Notes: generated by a model not told the origin, from the letters alone. A stretch of DNA of 64,000 nt from Microbulbifer halophilus (GCF_026183675.1 NZ_JAPIVK010000005.1:62001-126000), one strand, 5' to 3'. Numbered from the stretch's first letter, positions 7,835-16,795 are shown. A program made the numbers and translations.

Positions 7835-8487
7835 GCGAGCTGGAGCGGGGTGTGGACTTCTATCGCAGCGGGGAGGGGTGGCGTATCGCCGATCGCGTGC
7901 TCAGTTTCCAGACACCTTCCGGCGGCTGGCCGCAGAGCTTTCCCCTGCGCGGCGAATACCACGACCTGGTCACTTTCAACGACCGTCGTCGTCAGCAATC
8001 TGCTGCGCATCGTCAACGCCGTCGCCAGTGGCGATGCGCGCCTCGGTTTTCTCCCGGAATCGCTGCAGGCTCAGGCGCGGGACGGCCTGCGGCCCGGGCC
8101 TTCGAGCCGGTGGCCATGGCCACATCGGAAAGCGCCGACCTGCTGCTGTTCCTGATGGCGCTGGAGCAGCCGTCGGACGAGATCAAGCGGACAATAGTGA
8201 GCGCTCACAAGTGGTTTGCTGCGCACCGGATCCGCGGTTACCGCTGGGACAGGGGTGAGCATGACTACAAGGAACTGCTGGCGGATGTGGATGCGGACGC
8301 GCTCTGGGCGCGCTTCTACGAAATCGGTTCCGGTCGCCCGGTATTCGGCGACCGCGACGGCAGTGTCCACTACCGGCTGAGTGAGATATCCGCGGAGCGC
8401 CGGCGCGGCTACGGCTGGTATACGGAGCACCCGAACAAGGTCCTGAAGCGCATCGCGGATTGGCGGCGGAAGCATCTGGGCAGGTGA
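7835..8487 (+). pseudogene. Broken PL10 pectate lyase
   Basis: Fragments of a PL10 (PelA-type) pectate lyase occur in order but in different frames. From 7835 one frame reads GVDFY, QTPSGGWPQSFPLRGEYHDLVTFND; at about 7982 the match jumps to the next frame (SNLLRIVNAVASGDARLGFLPESLQAQARDG); near 8090 it returns to the first frame after skipping the segment that usually carries the W-x-AQ-x-D motif, and continues to the family C-terminus (LWARFYEIGSGRPVFGDRDG, YRLSEISAERRRGYGWY). The N-terminal third is missing. With one frameshift, one internal deletion and a lost N-terminus it cannot encode an active lyase. Confidence 0.8.
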
Positions 8488-8552
8488 TTCCGGGCCGGCC
8501 GCTGGCGGCCAATGGTCCTGGCCCTGCCTGTCCGCTAGTGGCTGTTCACCCG

Positions 8553-8804
8553 CTAATGGCTTCGATGACTGTCGGCGATACGGTGATAGAGCCAGTCTTT
8601 CAGGTGTGCGCGCTGGATCTTGAGGGCGTTGAAGTGATTGTCGTCTGTGGCGACGCCGCGTTCCTCCAGCCCCCGTATCTGCTTGTCCAGCCTGTGGTAG
8701 GTGTCGCTCTCCGTCTTGAACTGAAGGTCGTCTTCATTCAGGCGCTTGATGGTTTCTGAGTATTCGGGGAAATCCTTGTCCAGCGCATGAGAGGCGATCG
8801 ACAT
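8553..8804 (-). CDS. DUF465 (YdcH-like) small protein
   Basis: 83 residues from the ATG at 8804, which is preceded by GGAG at a good distance; upstream in-frame codons lack such a site. The sequence (HALDKDFPEY, IKRLNEDDLQFKTESDTYHRLDKQIRGLEERG, FNALKIQRAHLKDWLYHRI) is a classic DUF465 helical hairpin with a coiled-coil character. Family function is unknown. It is divergent from the TonB receptor gene and shares its upstream region. Confidence 0.85.
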   Translation of the reverse strand: MSIASHALDKDFPEYSETIKRLNEDDLQFKTESDTYHRLDKQIRGLEERGVATDDNHFNALKIQRAHLKDWLYHRIADSHRSH

Positions 8805-8886
8805 GGCGAGGTCTCCGGCTAGTGGTTTGTGCTTGTCCCCTCCAAGTGTAGTTGTCGGCGCCGCTACACCCAATCCATACAAATCT

Positions 8887-8907
8887 AAATGATAATTTAT
8901 TGTATTT
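8887..8907 (+). promoter_or_regulatory. Fur-box-like site upstream of the first siderophore receptor
   Basis: AAATGATAATTTATTGTATTT resembles overlapping Fur hexamers (GATAAT repeats) and lies 53 bases before the GTG start of the receptor. Iron-dependent repression is the expected control, and fur itself is in this window at 41671. Confidence 0.65.
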
Positions 8908-8959
8908 GGTTTTGTGTGTGCATAGAATGCGCGGCAAATTCACAAAGGGGGAAGGAATT

Positions 8960-11068
8960 GTGAGTCACTGCAAGCGTATACCTACTGGGCGCACTCTGCT
9001 GGCCACCGCTCTGGTGGCTGCCCACGCCGGCGCATGGGCGGAAAGCGAGCGCGAAGTCGAAAACGTCGAAGTCGTCGGCGAGCAGGTCGAGTCCTATCTG
9101 GTGGACGAGATGGATACGGCCACGGGGCTGGGCCTGAGCGGCCTGGAAACCCCGCAGTCGGTGTCCGCGCTCAGCCGCGTACAACTGGACGACTTCGAGC
9201 TGGACTCACTCAACCAGGCGCTGCTGGCGGTGCCCGGGGTGCAGGTGGAAAGCGTCGAGACGGACCGCACCTACTACACCTCCCGCGGTTTCGATATCAC
9301 CAACTTCCAGCTGGACGGCGTCGGTGTACCGGCGACCTACGGCAACAAGGAGGGCGAAACCGACACCTTCCTGTACGAGCGCATCGAAGTGGTGCGCGGT
9401 GCCAGTGGCCTGATGTCCGGTGCCGGCAACCCGTCCGCCACCGTCAACCTGGTGCGCAAGCGCCCCACCGAGGATTTCCGCTTGTCCCTGGGCGCCGAGG
9501 CCGGTTCCTGGGACAAGGCCCGGGTGGAGGGGGATGTCTCCGGCTCCCTGACCGACGGCCTGCGTGGCCGCCTGGTGGTGGCCAAAGAAGACCGCGAGTC
9601 TTACCTGGACAACTACGCCATGGACAAGACCATCGTCTACGGCGTGGTGGAAAAGGATCTGGGCGCCTCCACGCTGCTGACACTGGGCTCCAGTTACCAG
9701 ACCAGCTACGCCGACAGCCCGCTGTGGGGCGCCCTGCCGCTGAGCCATGCGGACGGCTCACCCGTGGACTACGACGCCTCTGTCAGCACCGCATCGGACT
9801 GGGCCTATTCCGACAAGGTCACCACCGATGCGTTCGCAGAGCTGAAGCACACCTTCGCCAACGGCTGGCAGGCCAAGGCCTACTACACCCACGCGGAAAG
9901 CGAGATCGACAGCGAGCTTTTCTATATGTTCGGCCTGCCGGATACGGAAAGCGGCGAGGGCCTGTTTGCCAACCCCGGTGTCTACGACCTGGAAGACCGG
10001 CACGACCTGGTGGATCTGCGCCTGACCGGCAATTTCCACTGGGCGGGCCGCGAGCACGACCTGCTGCTGGGTTACAACTGGTCCCGGGGCGACGTGGAGG
10101 ATATCTCCCTCTACCCGACCGCCTACCCCTCGATCGGCGATTTCGGCGAGTGGGACGGCAGCTTCGAGCGCCCCGAGTACAACGGCGGTACCGATGGCAG
10201 CGACTGGACCGACGAGCAGAGTGCCTTCTTCGCCGCCACCCGCCTGCAACTGACCGATGCCCTGTCGCTGATCGGCGGTGCGCGCGTGATCGACTGGGAA
10301 AGCGAAGGTTATAGCTACGGCAACAGCAACAACACCGAGGAGAGCGACCGCGTACTGCCCTACGCCGGTGTCGTCTACCGTATCGGCGACAACTACTCGG
10401 TCTATGCCAGCCGTACCGAAACCTTCATGCCGCAGGACGACCTGAGCGAAGAGCTCGTCCATCTCGATCCCACCGAGGGAATCAATGACGAAATCGGTGC
10501 GAAGGGGGAGTTTTTCGATGGGAAGCTGATCGCCTCCGTCGCTTACTACGAGACTGAGCAGGAAAATGTCGCTGAGTCTGCGGGCACTGTGGAGCACCCG
10601 GAAACCGGTGCGCAGATCCAGGTTTACGAAGAGCGCGACTACGACAGCAAAGGCTACGACCTGACTCTCAGCGGCCAACTGGCGCCGGGGCTGCAGGCGA
10701 ATTTCAGCTACACCAGGGTGGATATCGACAACCAGGACGGCGGCAGACAGCGAGACTTTGTGCCGGCCAATGTGGTGCGCCTGTTTGCCAGCTATCGCCC
10801 GCCGGCGATGGAACGGTTGAAAGTGGGTGGCGGTATCAACTGGCAGGACGATATCGAGCGGATCAACGAGGACTACGGCTATCCGATTGAACAGGAGGCC
10901 TATGCCACGGTGCGCGCCTTCGCCAGCTACGACGTGAACGAAAACCTGAGTTTCTCCCTGAACGGCAACAACCTGACCGACGAGAAATACATCAGCAGCC
11001 TCTACTGGGATCAGGGCTTCTACGCACCGCCGCGCAGCTTCACCGCCTCGGTGAACTGGCGCTACTGA
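8960..11068 (+). CDS. TonB-dependent siderophore receptor (FhuE/FpvA-like)
   Basis: 702 residues from the GTG at 8960, chosen because GGGGGAAGGA lies directly upstream and it opens with a signal peptide ending near AGAWAES; an ATG at 8927 is an alternative. The plug domain is residues about 55-165 (TATGLGLSGLETPQSVSALSR, DNALLAVPGV-like LNQALLAVPGVQVES, SRGFDITNFQLDGV, YERIEVVRGASGLMSGAGNPSATVNLVRKRP). The rest is the 22-strand barrel, ending in an aromatic residue after FTASVNWRY as outer-membrane proteins do. The FDITNFQLDGV pattern is typical of ferric hydroxamate/coprogen/pyoverdine receptors. A Fur-box-like site precedes it and a TetR gene converges on it. Confidence 0.9.
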   Translation: MSHCKRIPTGRTLLATALVAAHAGAWAESEREVENVEVVGEQVESYLVDEMDTATGLGLSGLETPQSVSALSRVQLDDFELDSLNQALLAVPGVQVESVETDRTYYTSRGFDITNFQLDGVGVPATYGNKEGETDTFLYERIEVVRGASGLMSGAGNPSATVNLVRKRPTEDFRLSLGAEAGSWDKARVEGDVSGSLTDGLRGRLVVAKEDRESYLDNYAMDKTIVYGVVEKDLGASTLLTLGSSYQTSYADSPLWGALPLSHADGSPVDYDASVSTASDWAYSDKVTTDAFAELKHTFANGWQAKAYYTHAESEIDSELFYMFGLPDTESGEGLFANPGVYDLEDRHDLVDLRLTGNFHWAGREHDLLLGYNWSRGDVEDISLYPTAYPSIGDFGEWDGSFERPEYNGGTDGSDWTDEQSAFFAATRLQLTDALSLIGGARVIDWESEGYSYGNSNNTEESDRVLPYAGVVYRIGDNYSVYASRTETFMPQDDLSEELVHLDPTEGINDEIGAKGEFFDGKLIASVAYYETEQENVAESAGTVEHPETGAQIQVYEERDYDSKGYDLTLSGQLAPGLQANFSYTRVDIDNQDGGRQRDFVPANVVRLFASYRPPAMERLKVGGGINWQDDIERINEDYGYPIEQEAYATVRAFASYDVNENLSFSLNGNNLTDEKYISSLYWDQGFYAPPRSFTASVNWRY

Positions 11069-11082
11069 TTCGGCAGGCATTT

Positions 11083-11109
11083 TAGGGATGGCGGGCTCCG
11101 CCATCCCTA
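11083..11109. terminator. Hairpin terminator between siderophore receptor and TetR gene
   Basis: TAGGGATGGCGG, loop GCT, then CCGCCATCCCTA makes a perfect 12-bp stem 15 bases after the receptor stop, followed by a short T-containing stretch. It probably serves both converging genes. Confidence 0.7.
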
Positions 11110-11159
11110 TTTGCATCCGGGATCGTGAAAACCGTCGACCGGGTCGGCTCCCGCCCCAT

Positions 11160-11852
11160 TCAGGCCGGGCTCAACTCCTCGGCGACGGCCAGTTGGCGGC
11201 GCTCCAGCAGCTCCCCCAGGTAGAGCTTCAGGTAGGCAATGGCCGCGCGGCGGCCCTCGGCCGCCATGGAGTTGGAGATCCGCCCGTGACGGGCATAGGA
11301 CAGGGACCAGAAGGCATCGTTGATGGTGATCGCCTGCAGGAAACGCTCCTCCCAGTCCTGCGAGGGCGGCAGCTCAAAGGCCTGTGCGAACAGGTCGCGC
11401 AGCGTGCGCGCCAGGCGACGGTTATTGTCCTGCAGCAGGTCCCGCACCGCCCAGCTTACCTCGGGGCCGAATTTCAGTTTTTTTACCGGTTCACTCGCCT
11501 CGTAATTCTCCCTTGTCCGCTCGCAGAAAAGCGTGATCAGGTCCTGCCAGTTGTTCCATTCCCGCGCCTGGGAGGGAATGTCGAGCTCTGCGCGGGAACT
11601 GTTGAAATAGCGATCGGCCAGGGCGGTAACGCCGGCGTCGCGATTGGGAAAGAAGTGGTAAACGGAGGCGGTGGGAACGCCGGCGGCTTCACTCAGGTCC
11701 GCCAGGGAAATATCGGCAACCTCCCTGGTTTTCAGCAGTGTCTCGAGTGTATCGAGCAGTTTTTCGTACTTTTCGCGACCGTTTTTGCGTTGAGGTTTTC
11801 GTGGCAGCGCGGCGGACCGACGGTCGCCAATCAGTTTTTCGGTCACAGTCAT
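11160..11852 (-). CDS. TetR family transcriptional regulator
   Basis: 230 residues from the ATG at 11852 (AGGG upstream); an upstream in-frame extension to 11963 has no better signal. The N-terminal region has the TetR helix-turn-helix: KYEKLLDTLETLLKTREVADISLADLSEAAGVPTASVYHFFPNRD at about residues 27-72. The C-terminal 150 residues are helical ligand-binding domain with no recognisable subfamily signature. It converges on the siderophore receptor and diverges from nothing; its own upstream region (11853-12130) is AT-rich and contains a short dyad. The target is unknown. Confidence 0.85.
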   Translation of the reverse strand: MTVTEKLIGDRRSAALPRKPQRKNGREKYEKLLDTLETLLKTREVADISLADLSEAAGVPTASVYHFFPNRDAGVTALADRYFNSSRAELDIPSQAREWNNWQDLITLFCERTRENYEASEPVKKLKFGPEVSWAVRDLLQDNNRRLARTLRDLFAQAFELPPSQDWEERFLQAITINDAFWSLSYARHGRISNSMAAEGRRAAIAYLKLYLGELLERRQLAVAEELSPA

Positions 11853-12075
11853 ATCCCTACGTCGTAACTCGGCGCGCCAATTCCCGGGCGCTGCAAAAAA
11901 ACGGGCCAGATGTGTTGGCATCTGGCGAAGTCTGATTATCGACGGGGGTTCTTCATTGTGCAAGCGTACTTTGTCACTACGTGAGCCAGTTCCATTTATT
12001 GAAAATGGGAAGCCGGTGATCTCAATTCATCAAGGAATAGTTTATCATTTTTTCAGGGAATAAACTGAATTTGCC

Positions 12076-12100
12076 CGCAACATGGTTTTACCCTGTTGCG
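12076..12100. promoter_or_regulatory. Dyad in the AT-rich region between tetR and cydB
   Basis: CGCAACA at 12076-12082 pairs with TGTTGCG at 12094-12100 around an 11-base spacer. It sits in the 280-bp gap upstream of the TetR gene, which otherwise holds AT-rich sequence with no gene. It may be the TetR operator or a weak terminator (followed by AAAATT). Confidence 0.35.
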
Positions 12101-12133
12101 AAAATTGAATAAAAATTCAAATAATACTGGCCG

Positions 12134-12162
12134 AAAATTCCGGGAGCACAAAGTACTCCCGG
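12134..12162 (-). terminator. Intrinsic terminator of cydAB
   Basis: Read on the minus strand, CCGGGAG, loop, CTCCCGG then AATTTT follows the cydB stop after eight bases. The stem is 7 bp with a modest U-tract. Confidence 0.7.
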
Positions 12163-12169
12163 CGGGTTC

Positions 12170-13189
12170 TCAATGGTACTCGAGATCCGTGGCTTTGCCG
12201 CTGAAAACGATATAGGAGTATGCGGTGTAGGCGAGGATTAGCGGAACCACAATCACTGCGCCGATCAGGATAAACATCAGCGACTCGGGCGCGCTGGCGG
12301 CCTCCCAGATGGTCAGTTTCCCCGGCACTATATAGGGGAAGAAGCTGAAGGCCAGCCCGGTAAAGCAAAGCAGGAATATCAGTACCGTGACAAAGAAGGG
12401 CACGCGGCAGTGGCGGTCACGCTCTTTTGGCAGGCGCGCCAGCAGCCGGTCGTTGAGTACGAAAGCCGCGAAACAGATGACGGGGATCAGCAGTACGAAC
12501 ATCACCAGTGGAAAGGTGAACCAGCGGCTGAATACCCCCGGGTTGACCAGTGGATTCACCAGGGATACCGCCACGACACCCAGGAAAGTAGAGCGGCCGG
12601 CCAGTTTGGCCCAGTTCACCGCGCGGCGCTGCAGTTTGCTTTCCGTTTTCATCACCAGCCAGTTGGCGCCGATATAGCTGTAGGCGGCGGTCACACCCAG
12701 GGCGCTGAGGCAGGAGAACAGCTGTGGCTGCCAGCCGGGATCAAACCCCATCACATACTGGCCCAGCATATAGCCCTGGGTCAGCGTCGTAAGCAGTGAG
12801 CCGATCTTGAAGGCCCTGTCCCAGGCCAGTTTGTGGGCCACTGCGGCCTTGGCGCGGAAGTCGAAGGATACGCCGCGCAGGATCAGGCCGATCAGCATGA
12901 TGGCGGCGGGAATATAGAGGTGTGTCAGTACCATGCTGTGGGCGCTGGGGAAGGCGATCAGCAGCAGGCCCACCGCCAGTACCAGCCAGGTTTCATTGGC
13001 GTCCCAGAAGGGGCCGATGGAGGCGATCATGGTGTCCCGCTGGGCCTCGTCCTCCTCGCCCATGGGCAGCAGTATGCCGACACCCAGGTCGTAGCCGTCG
13101 AGCATTGCGTAGATCAGTATCGCCAGGCCCATCAGGCCGATAAAGATCACCGGCAACCAGTCTGCAAAAGTCATTGCGCTCTCACTCAT
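12170..13189 (-). CDS. cydB: Cytochrome bd-type quinol oxidase subunit II
   Basis: 339 residues, eight or nine transmembrane helices. The N-terminus shows the CydB signature (LAILIYAMLDGYDLGVGILLP) and GPFWDANETWLVLAVG, plus LRGVSFDFR. It is the structural partner of CydA in the bd oxidase, which reduces O2 with quinol in the inner membrane. Its ATG overlaps the cydA stop (ATGA), the standard coupled arrangement, and a terminator follows. Length and sequence fit the cyanide-insensitive (CIO) branch. No cydX-like small gene is visible after it. Confidence 0.95.
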   Translation of the reverse strand: MSESAMTFADWLPVIFIGLMGLAILIYAMLDGYDLGVGILLPMGEEDEAQRDTMIASIGPFWDANETWLVLAVGLLLIAFPSAHSMVLTHLYIPAAIMLIGLILRGVSFDFRAKAAVAHKLAWDRAFKIGSLLTTLTQGYMLGQYVMGFDPGWQPQLFSCLSALGVTAAYSYIGANWLVMKTESKLQRRAVNWAKLAGRSTFLGVVAVSLVNPLVNPGVFSRWFTFPLVMFVLLIPVICFAAFVLNDRLLARLPKERDRHCRVPFFVTVLIFLLCFTGLAFSFFPYIVPGKLTIWEAASAPESLMFILIGAVIVVPLILAYTAYSYIVFSGKATDLEYH

Positions 13190-14571
13190 GCTTCACCTCC
13201 GTGAGTGCCCTTCGAGGATTGAGGCAGGTGCGTCAGGCTGCCGGCCTGGTCGGGTTCGGCGGTTTCGAATTCTTCCGTCCTGACCGCCTTCATCGCCATC
13301 ACCTTGAGTGTGCCGATATAGGCGGTCAGCAGCACCGCGTAGAGCAGCAGGTACATGGTCAGGGAGAAACCCACGTGGCCCGGCGGTACCGGTGTCACCG
13401 CATCGGCGGTTTTCAGGATACCGGTTGCCAGCCAGGGTTGGCGGCCGATCTCGGTCACGTACCAGCCGGCCAGCACCGCCACCCAGCCGGAGAAAGTCAT
13501 GCCCACCACCACTTTCAGGAACCAGCGCGGCGGCTCTCTGCGTTTGCGCAGGAAGTAGACCCCGGTCCAGGCCACCGCCAGCATCAGCAGGCCCACGCCC
13601 ACCATCAGCCGGAAACCGTAGAAGACCGGTTTCACCGGCGGGTGTTCTTCAAAATCGTTGAGACCGCGCACTTCGCCGTTGAAGGTGTGGGTCAGAATCA
13701 GGCTGGCGCCGTGGGGAATACCTACGGCCATCCGGTTGCTGCGCGATTTCTCATCCGGCACCGCGAACAGCAGCAGCGGCGCGCCGCGCTCGGTTTCCCA
13801 GACCGCCTCCATCGCGGCAATTTTCTGTGGCTGGTGCTCGAAAGTATTGAGGCCGTGCAGGTCGCCGACAAAGGCCTGGATCGGCGCCAGTACTGCCGCC
13901 AGCACCAGTCCGGTCTTCAGTGTCAGGCGCGGGGCCCGCTTTTCGTCGCCCTTGAGGATGCGGTAGGCGGAAATACCCGCTACAAAAAAGGCGGCCGTCA
14001 ACCCGGATGCCAGCAGCATGTGGGTAAAGCGGTAGGGAAACGAGGGATTGAAAATGACTTCCAACCAGTCGATGGCGTGGGCGACACCGTCGCGCATTTC
14101 GTAGCCCGCCGGTGTCTGCATCCAGGAGTTCAGCGCCAGAATCCAGAAGGCGGACAGCATGGTACCGATGGCGACGATCAGTGTCGCGAAAGTATGGACC
14201 TTGTTGGGGACCCGGTTCATGCCGAACAGCATGATGCCGAGAAAGGTTGCCTCGAGGAAGAAGGCGGTCAGTACCTCGTAGCCGAGCAGCGGCCCGGCGA
14301 TATTGCCGACAGTTTCCATATAGCCCGGCCAGTTGGTGCCGAACTGGAAGGACATGGTGATGCCGGTCACCACGCCCAGGGCAAAATTGAGTGCGAAAAC
14401 CTTGACCCAGAAGCGGTAGGCGCGCATCCACACCGGGTCGTTGGTCCGGTCGTGCTGCAGCTTGAAGAAGAAGAGGATCCAGCACAGGGCGATGGTGATG
14501 GACGGGAACAGGATATGAAAGCTGATATTGGCAGCGAACTGTATCCTCGACAGTATCAGAGTATCTAGCAT
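13186..14571 (-). CDS. cydA: Cytochrome bd-type quinol oxidase subunit I
   Basis: 461 residues with the CydA landmarks: a histidine in SRIQFAANISFHILFPSITIAL (haem b595 side), FALGVVTGITMSFQFGTNW, LEATFLGIMLFG, and the quinol-loop region (GLNTFEHQPQKIAAMEAVWE). The protein is about 60 residues shorter than E. coli CydA, consistent with the short Q-loop of CIO-type oxidases. It binds the haems and oxidises quinol. It is transcribed with cydB; the 190-bp upstream gap contains its promoter and a GbsR-like regulator gene lies beyond it in the same direction. Confidence 0.95.
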   Translation of the reverse strand: MLDTLILSRIQFAANISFHILFPSITIALCWILFFFKLQHDRTNDPVWMRAYRFWVKVFALNFALGVVTGITMSFQFGTNWPGYMETVGNIAGPLLGYEVLTAFFLEATFLGIMLFGMNRVPNKVHTFATLIVAIGTMLSAFWILALNSWMQTPAGYEMRDGVAHAIDWLEVIFNPSFPYRFTHMLLASGLTAAFFVAGISAYRILKGDEKRAPRLTLKTGLVLAAVLAPIQAFVGDLHGLNTFEHQPQKIAAMEAVWETERGAPLLLFAVPDEKSRSNRMAVGIPHGASLILTHTFNGEVRGLNDFEEHPPVKPVFYGFRLMVGVGLLMLAVAWTGVYFLRKRREPPRWFLKVVVGMTFSGWVAVLAGWYVTEIGRQPWLATGILKTADAVTPVPPGHVGFSLTMYLLLYAVLLTAYIGTLKVMAMKAVRTEEFETAEPDQAGSLTHLPQSSKGTHGGEA

Positions 14572-14759
14572 GGGTACCTCGGGGGGTCGGCTTAAAACTC
14601 AAGTTTGGAAGTTGGAGGTGCCTGCCAATGGCGCACCCGGCCCCGGCTCCCGAAACCGCCACCCAAGATTTGAGTGAAAAGACGGGTTTCGGTGCCGCAC
14701 CATTCTCAGCTCCGGGCTGTTGGGTTGTCGCTCGCGCCCGGCGCCGCCATCTGTGGCGC

Positions 14760-15308
14760 TTACCGCTTTCTGCTGCCGCTTTTGCCTTTCAGTTCGAGCA
14801 ACTTGCTGATTCCCGATCCCAACCTCATCAGTTTTAGCAGATCTTTCTGATCCAGCCGGCTCAGGGCGTTGGCGAAGCGGTCCAGCAGCTCCAGCAGGTC
14901 GTAGACTTCCTGCATGCGCTCCTGTGCCCCGGCCTCCTGTTCATCCTGCGGGTCGTTCAACAGCAACTGGCGCAGCAGTGTCAGGGTGGGGTCCAGCTCG
15001 CGCTTGCGGCGCTCTTCAAACACGGTCCGCGCCAGGTCCCAGATGGAACCGGCGGCGGTGAAATAATCCTTGCGGTCCCCCGGCAGGTGGTGCAGTTCTA
15101 CCAGCCGCCAGGCCTGCAATTCCTTCAGCCCCATGCTCACGTTGCCGCGGCTGATCTTCAGCGCCCGGGCCAACTGGTCGGCGTTGAGCGGCTCCGAGTG
15201 GACTGTCAGCAGTGCAAACATTTGTCCCACGGTACGGTTGAAGCCCCAGCGGCTTCCCATCTCGCCGAAGTGCAGTACGAATGCCTGGGTCTGGGAGGAG
15301 AGATTCAT
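14760..15308 (-). CDS. GbsR/MarR-superfamily transcriptional regulator
   Basis: 182 residues from the ATG at 15308. A longer form would need a TTG inside the palindrome upstream. The winged-helix region is residues about 20-90 (FGEMGSRWGFNRTVGQMFALL, LNADQLARALKISRGNVSMGLKELQAWRLV, GDRKDYFTAAGSIWDLART), which is the GbsR-type MarR pattern. The C-terminus is a helical, dimerising region. GbsR relatives repress solute or membrane-stress genes. Here the neighbour downstream is cydAB, so control of the oxidase is possible but unproven. Confidence 0.85.
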   Translation of the reverse strand: MNLSSQTQAFVLHFGEMGSRWGFNRTVGQMFALLTVHSEPLNADQLARALKISRGNVSMGLKELQAWRLVELHHLPGDRKDYFTAAGSIWDLARTVFEERRKRELDPTLTLLRQLLLNDPQDEQEAGAQERMQEVYDLLELLDRFANALSRLDQKDLLKLMRLGSGISKLLELKGKSGSRKR

Positions 15309-15317
15309 GGATTTACG

Positions 15318-15341
15318 AATTTTCAGAAATTTCTGAAAATT
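15318..15341. promoter_or_regulatory. Perfect 24-bp palindrome upstream of the GbsR-like gene
   Basis: AATTTTCAGAAA followed by its exact reverse complement ends nine bases before the start codon of the regulator. Perfect symmetry, AT-richness and position fit an autoregulatory operator for a dimeric winged-helix protein. Confidence 0.7.
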
Positions 15342-15490
15342 GTAAAGCAATCGGGACGGGTGTCAAATGAAGCGGGAACGAGTGGGGTCGATGTAGGTTG
15401 GATTAAGTGCAGCGAAGCCCAACAACGGAGTCGGGGAGGCTACCGGGCTCTCCGATGCCCTCTCCCCCGGCCCCTCTCCCGGTGGGAGAG

Positions 15491-15776
15491 GGGAGCTATG
15501 TCGGAAGCATCGGGGGAGAGTCGACCATCGAGCCTTCTCGAGCCCCATACCAGTTCTCTCTCCCTGGGGAGAGGATTAGGGTGAGGGGAGCTGTGTCGGA
15601 AGCATCGGGGAGAGTCGACCATCGAGCCTTCTCGAGCCCCATACCAGTCCCCTCTCCCTGGGGAGAGGATTAGGGTGAGGGGAGCTGTGTCGGACGCATC
15701 GGGGAGAGTCGACCATCGAGCCTTCTCGAGCCCCATACCAGTCCCCTCTCCCTGGGGAGAGGGTTAGGGAGAGGGG
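15491..15776. repeat. Three tandem 94-95 bp repeats
   Basis: Units begin at about 15491, 15586 and 15680. Each reads GGGAGCT(A/G)TGTCGGA then GTCGACCATCGAGCC, CATACCAGT, and a CTCTCCC/GGGAGAG hairpin. Units differ by only a few bases. The surrounding 490-bp gap (15342-15848) holds no gene. Related CTCTCCC hairpins occur at 49200-49306. Confidence 0.85.
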
Positions 15777-15848
15777 GCGACCCGGCCCCCATGTCTCCTA
15801 CTGCGCAGACCGGGGTGCGGGCACCGAGGTCCAACAAGGGCGCGACTG

Positions 15849-16715
15849 TCAGGGCAACCGTTCCAGCGCCGCCCGGTGCCACTGGTCGGGCACGATAAAG
15901 CCGCGCTCGATTTCGCGCCCGCCGTCCAGCGCGGCGGCGCAGACGGGGGTGTTCCCGCCTTCCCCCCGCAGCCTGCTCGCGAGCTCGTCGCAGCTTTCGC
16001 TGCCTCGCACCTGGCCGCGGAGCTCCGCCAGCCAGGTACGTTTGGGCAGAACCGCCCAGCGGAGCGGTTCGCGGCAGTAAGCCTGCCGGAATGTGTCCAG
16101 GGTAGCCCACCAGTATCCGGCTCCACTGGCGAGCGCCTCCCCCAGCGGCCGAAACAGCCGGCCGGGCATCAGCGTCCACTGGCGCTCGATCCGTATGCCG
16201 AGCCGCTGCAGAATTGTGTCAACCGGAGCTCGGTGGACGATCGGCAACTGGTGATCCCGCATCCGCGCCAGCTTGATATCCAGCCGGTCGCGCAGGCCGG
16301 GGCCGACCCAGTGTTCCGCATCCACCTGCAGGTAGAATTTGACCGCGATTTCCCAGTGTTCCATGGCCCCTGCGGGCAGGTGACGCACGATAAAATCCAG
16401 CTCCCCCAGCGTGCGGCCTTCGGCGCGCAGTGGCAGGTTGCGGTGCAGCAGCTCGTAATCTGGGTGATGGCGGAAGGCGAACTCCCAGAGATTCTCGAAA
16501 TAGGCGCCCAGCCTGGTATTTTTCTGCTGTTCGTCGTGGCGGTGCAGTGCGGACTCCAGTTCGGGCGCCAGCCTCTCGCGGACGTCGGTGCGGGAAAAAT
16601 ACGCAGTCAGTGACTCCCCTCGCTCATGGGGCAGCCAGGGCAGATCGCTGTCGCGGGCGATATCTTCCGCAGTCACCGCCCAGAGCAGGTTGTTCCAGTG
16701 ATCGGGTTCCGGCAT
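15849..16715 (-). CDS. DUF1853 family protein
   Basis: 288 residues beginning MPEPDHWNNLLWAV and carrying DUF1853 features: RLGAYFENLWEFAF near residue 70, then LGELDFIVRH and HWEIAVKFYLQV (about residues 104-130). The D/E-x-D ... E-x-K spacing in that stretch recalls PD-(D/E)XK nucleases, and some family members have been grouped with them; I cannot prove catalysis. Followed downstream by the tandem repeat array and preceded by a repeat-rich spacer before the thioesterase gene. Cytoplasmic, no signal peptide. Confidence 0.8.
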   Translation of the reverse strand: MPEPDHWNNLLWAVTAEDIARDSDLPWLPHERGESLTAYFSRTDVRERLAPELESALHRHDEQQKNTRLGAYFENLWEFAFRHHPDYELLHRNLPLRAEGRTLGELDFIVRHLPAGAMEHWEIAVKFYLQVDAEHWVGPGLRDRLDIKLARMRDHQLPIVHRAPVDTILQRLGIRIERQWTLMPGRLFRPLGEALASGAGYWWATLDTFRQAYCREPLRWAVLPKRTWLAELRGQVRGSESCDELASRLRGEGGNTPVCAAALDGGREIERGFIVPDQWHRAALERLP

Positions 16716-16750
16716 GAATGCACTCGTCTATTGGCTGATGGTCCTGCGAT

Positions 16751-16795
16751 GCAGGCGTTGCGGAGCTGGAGCTCCGCGTTCCCGGGTGCGCCTGC
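16751..16795. repeat. REP-like repeat, GCGGAGC family (copy 1)
   Basis: An inner hairpin GCGGAGC-TGGA-GCTCCGC (16760-16777) is enclosed by GCAGGCG (16751-16757) and CGCCTGC (16789-16795). The same composite occurs reversed at 42081-42118 and in variant form at 36633-36665. Confidence 0.7.

Noticed and set aside
14596-14676. Decayed hairpin element or attC-like site between cydA and the GbsR-like gene
   Set aside because: AACTCAAGTTTGG at one end resembles the element terminus, but the other end fits poorly and no hairpin core is present.
15491-15776. CRISPR array
   Set aside because: Units are 94-95 bp, nearly identical throughout with no short repeat plus variable spacer structure, and no cas genes are near.
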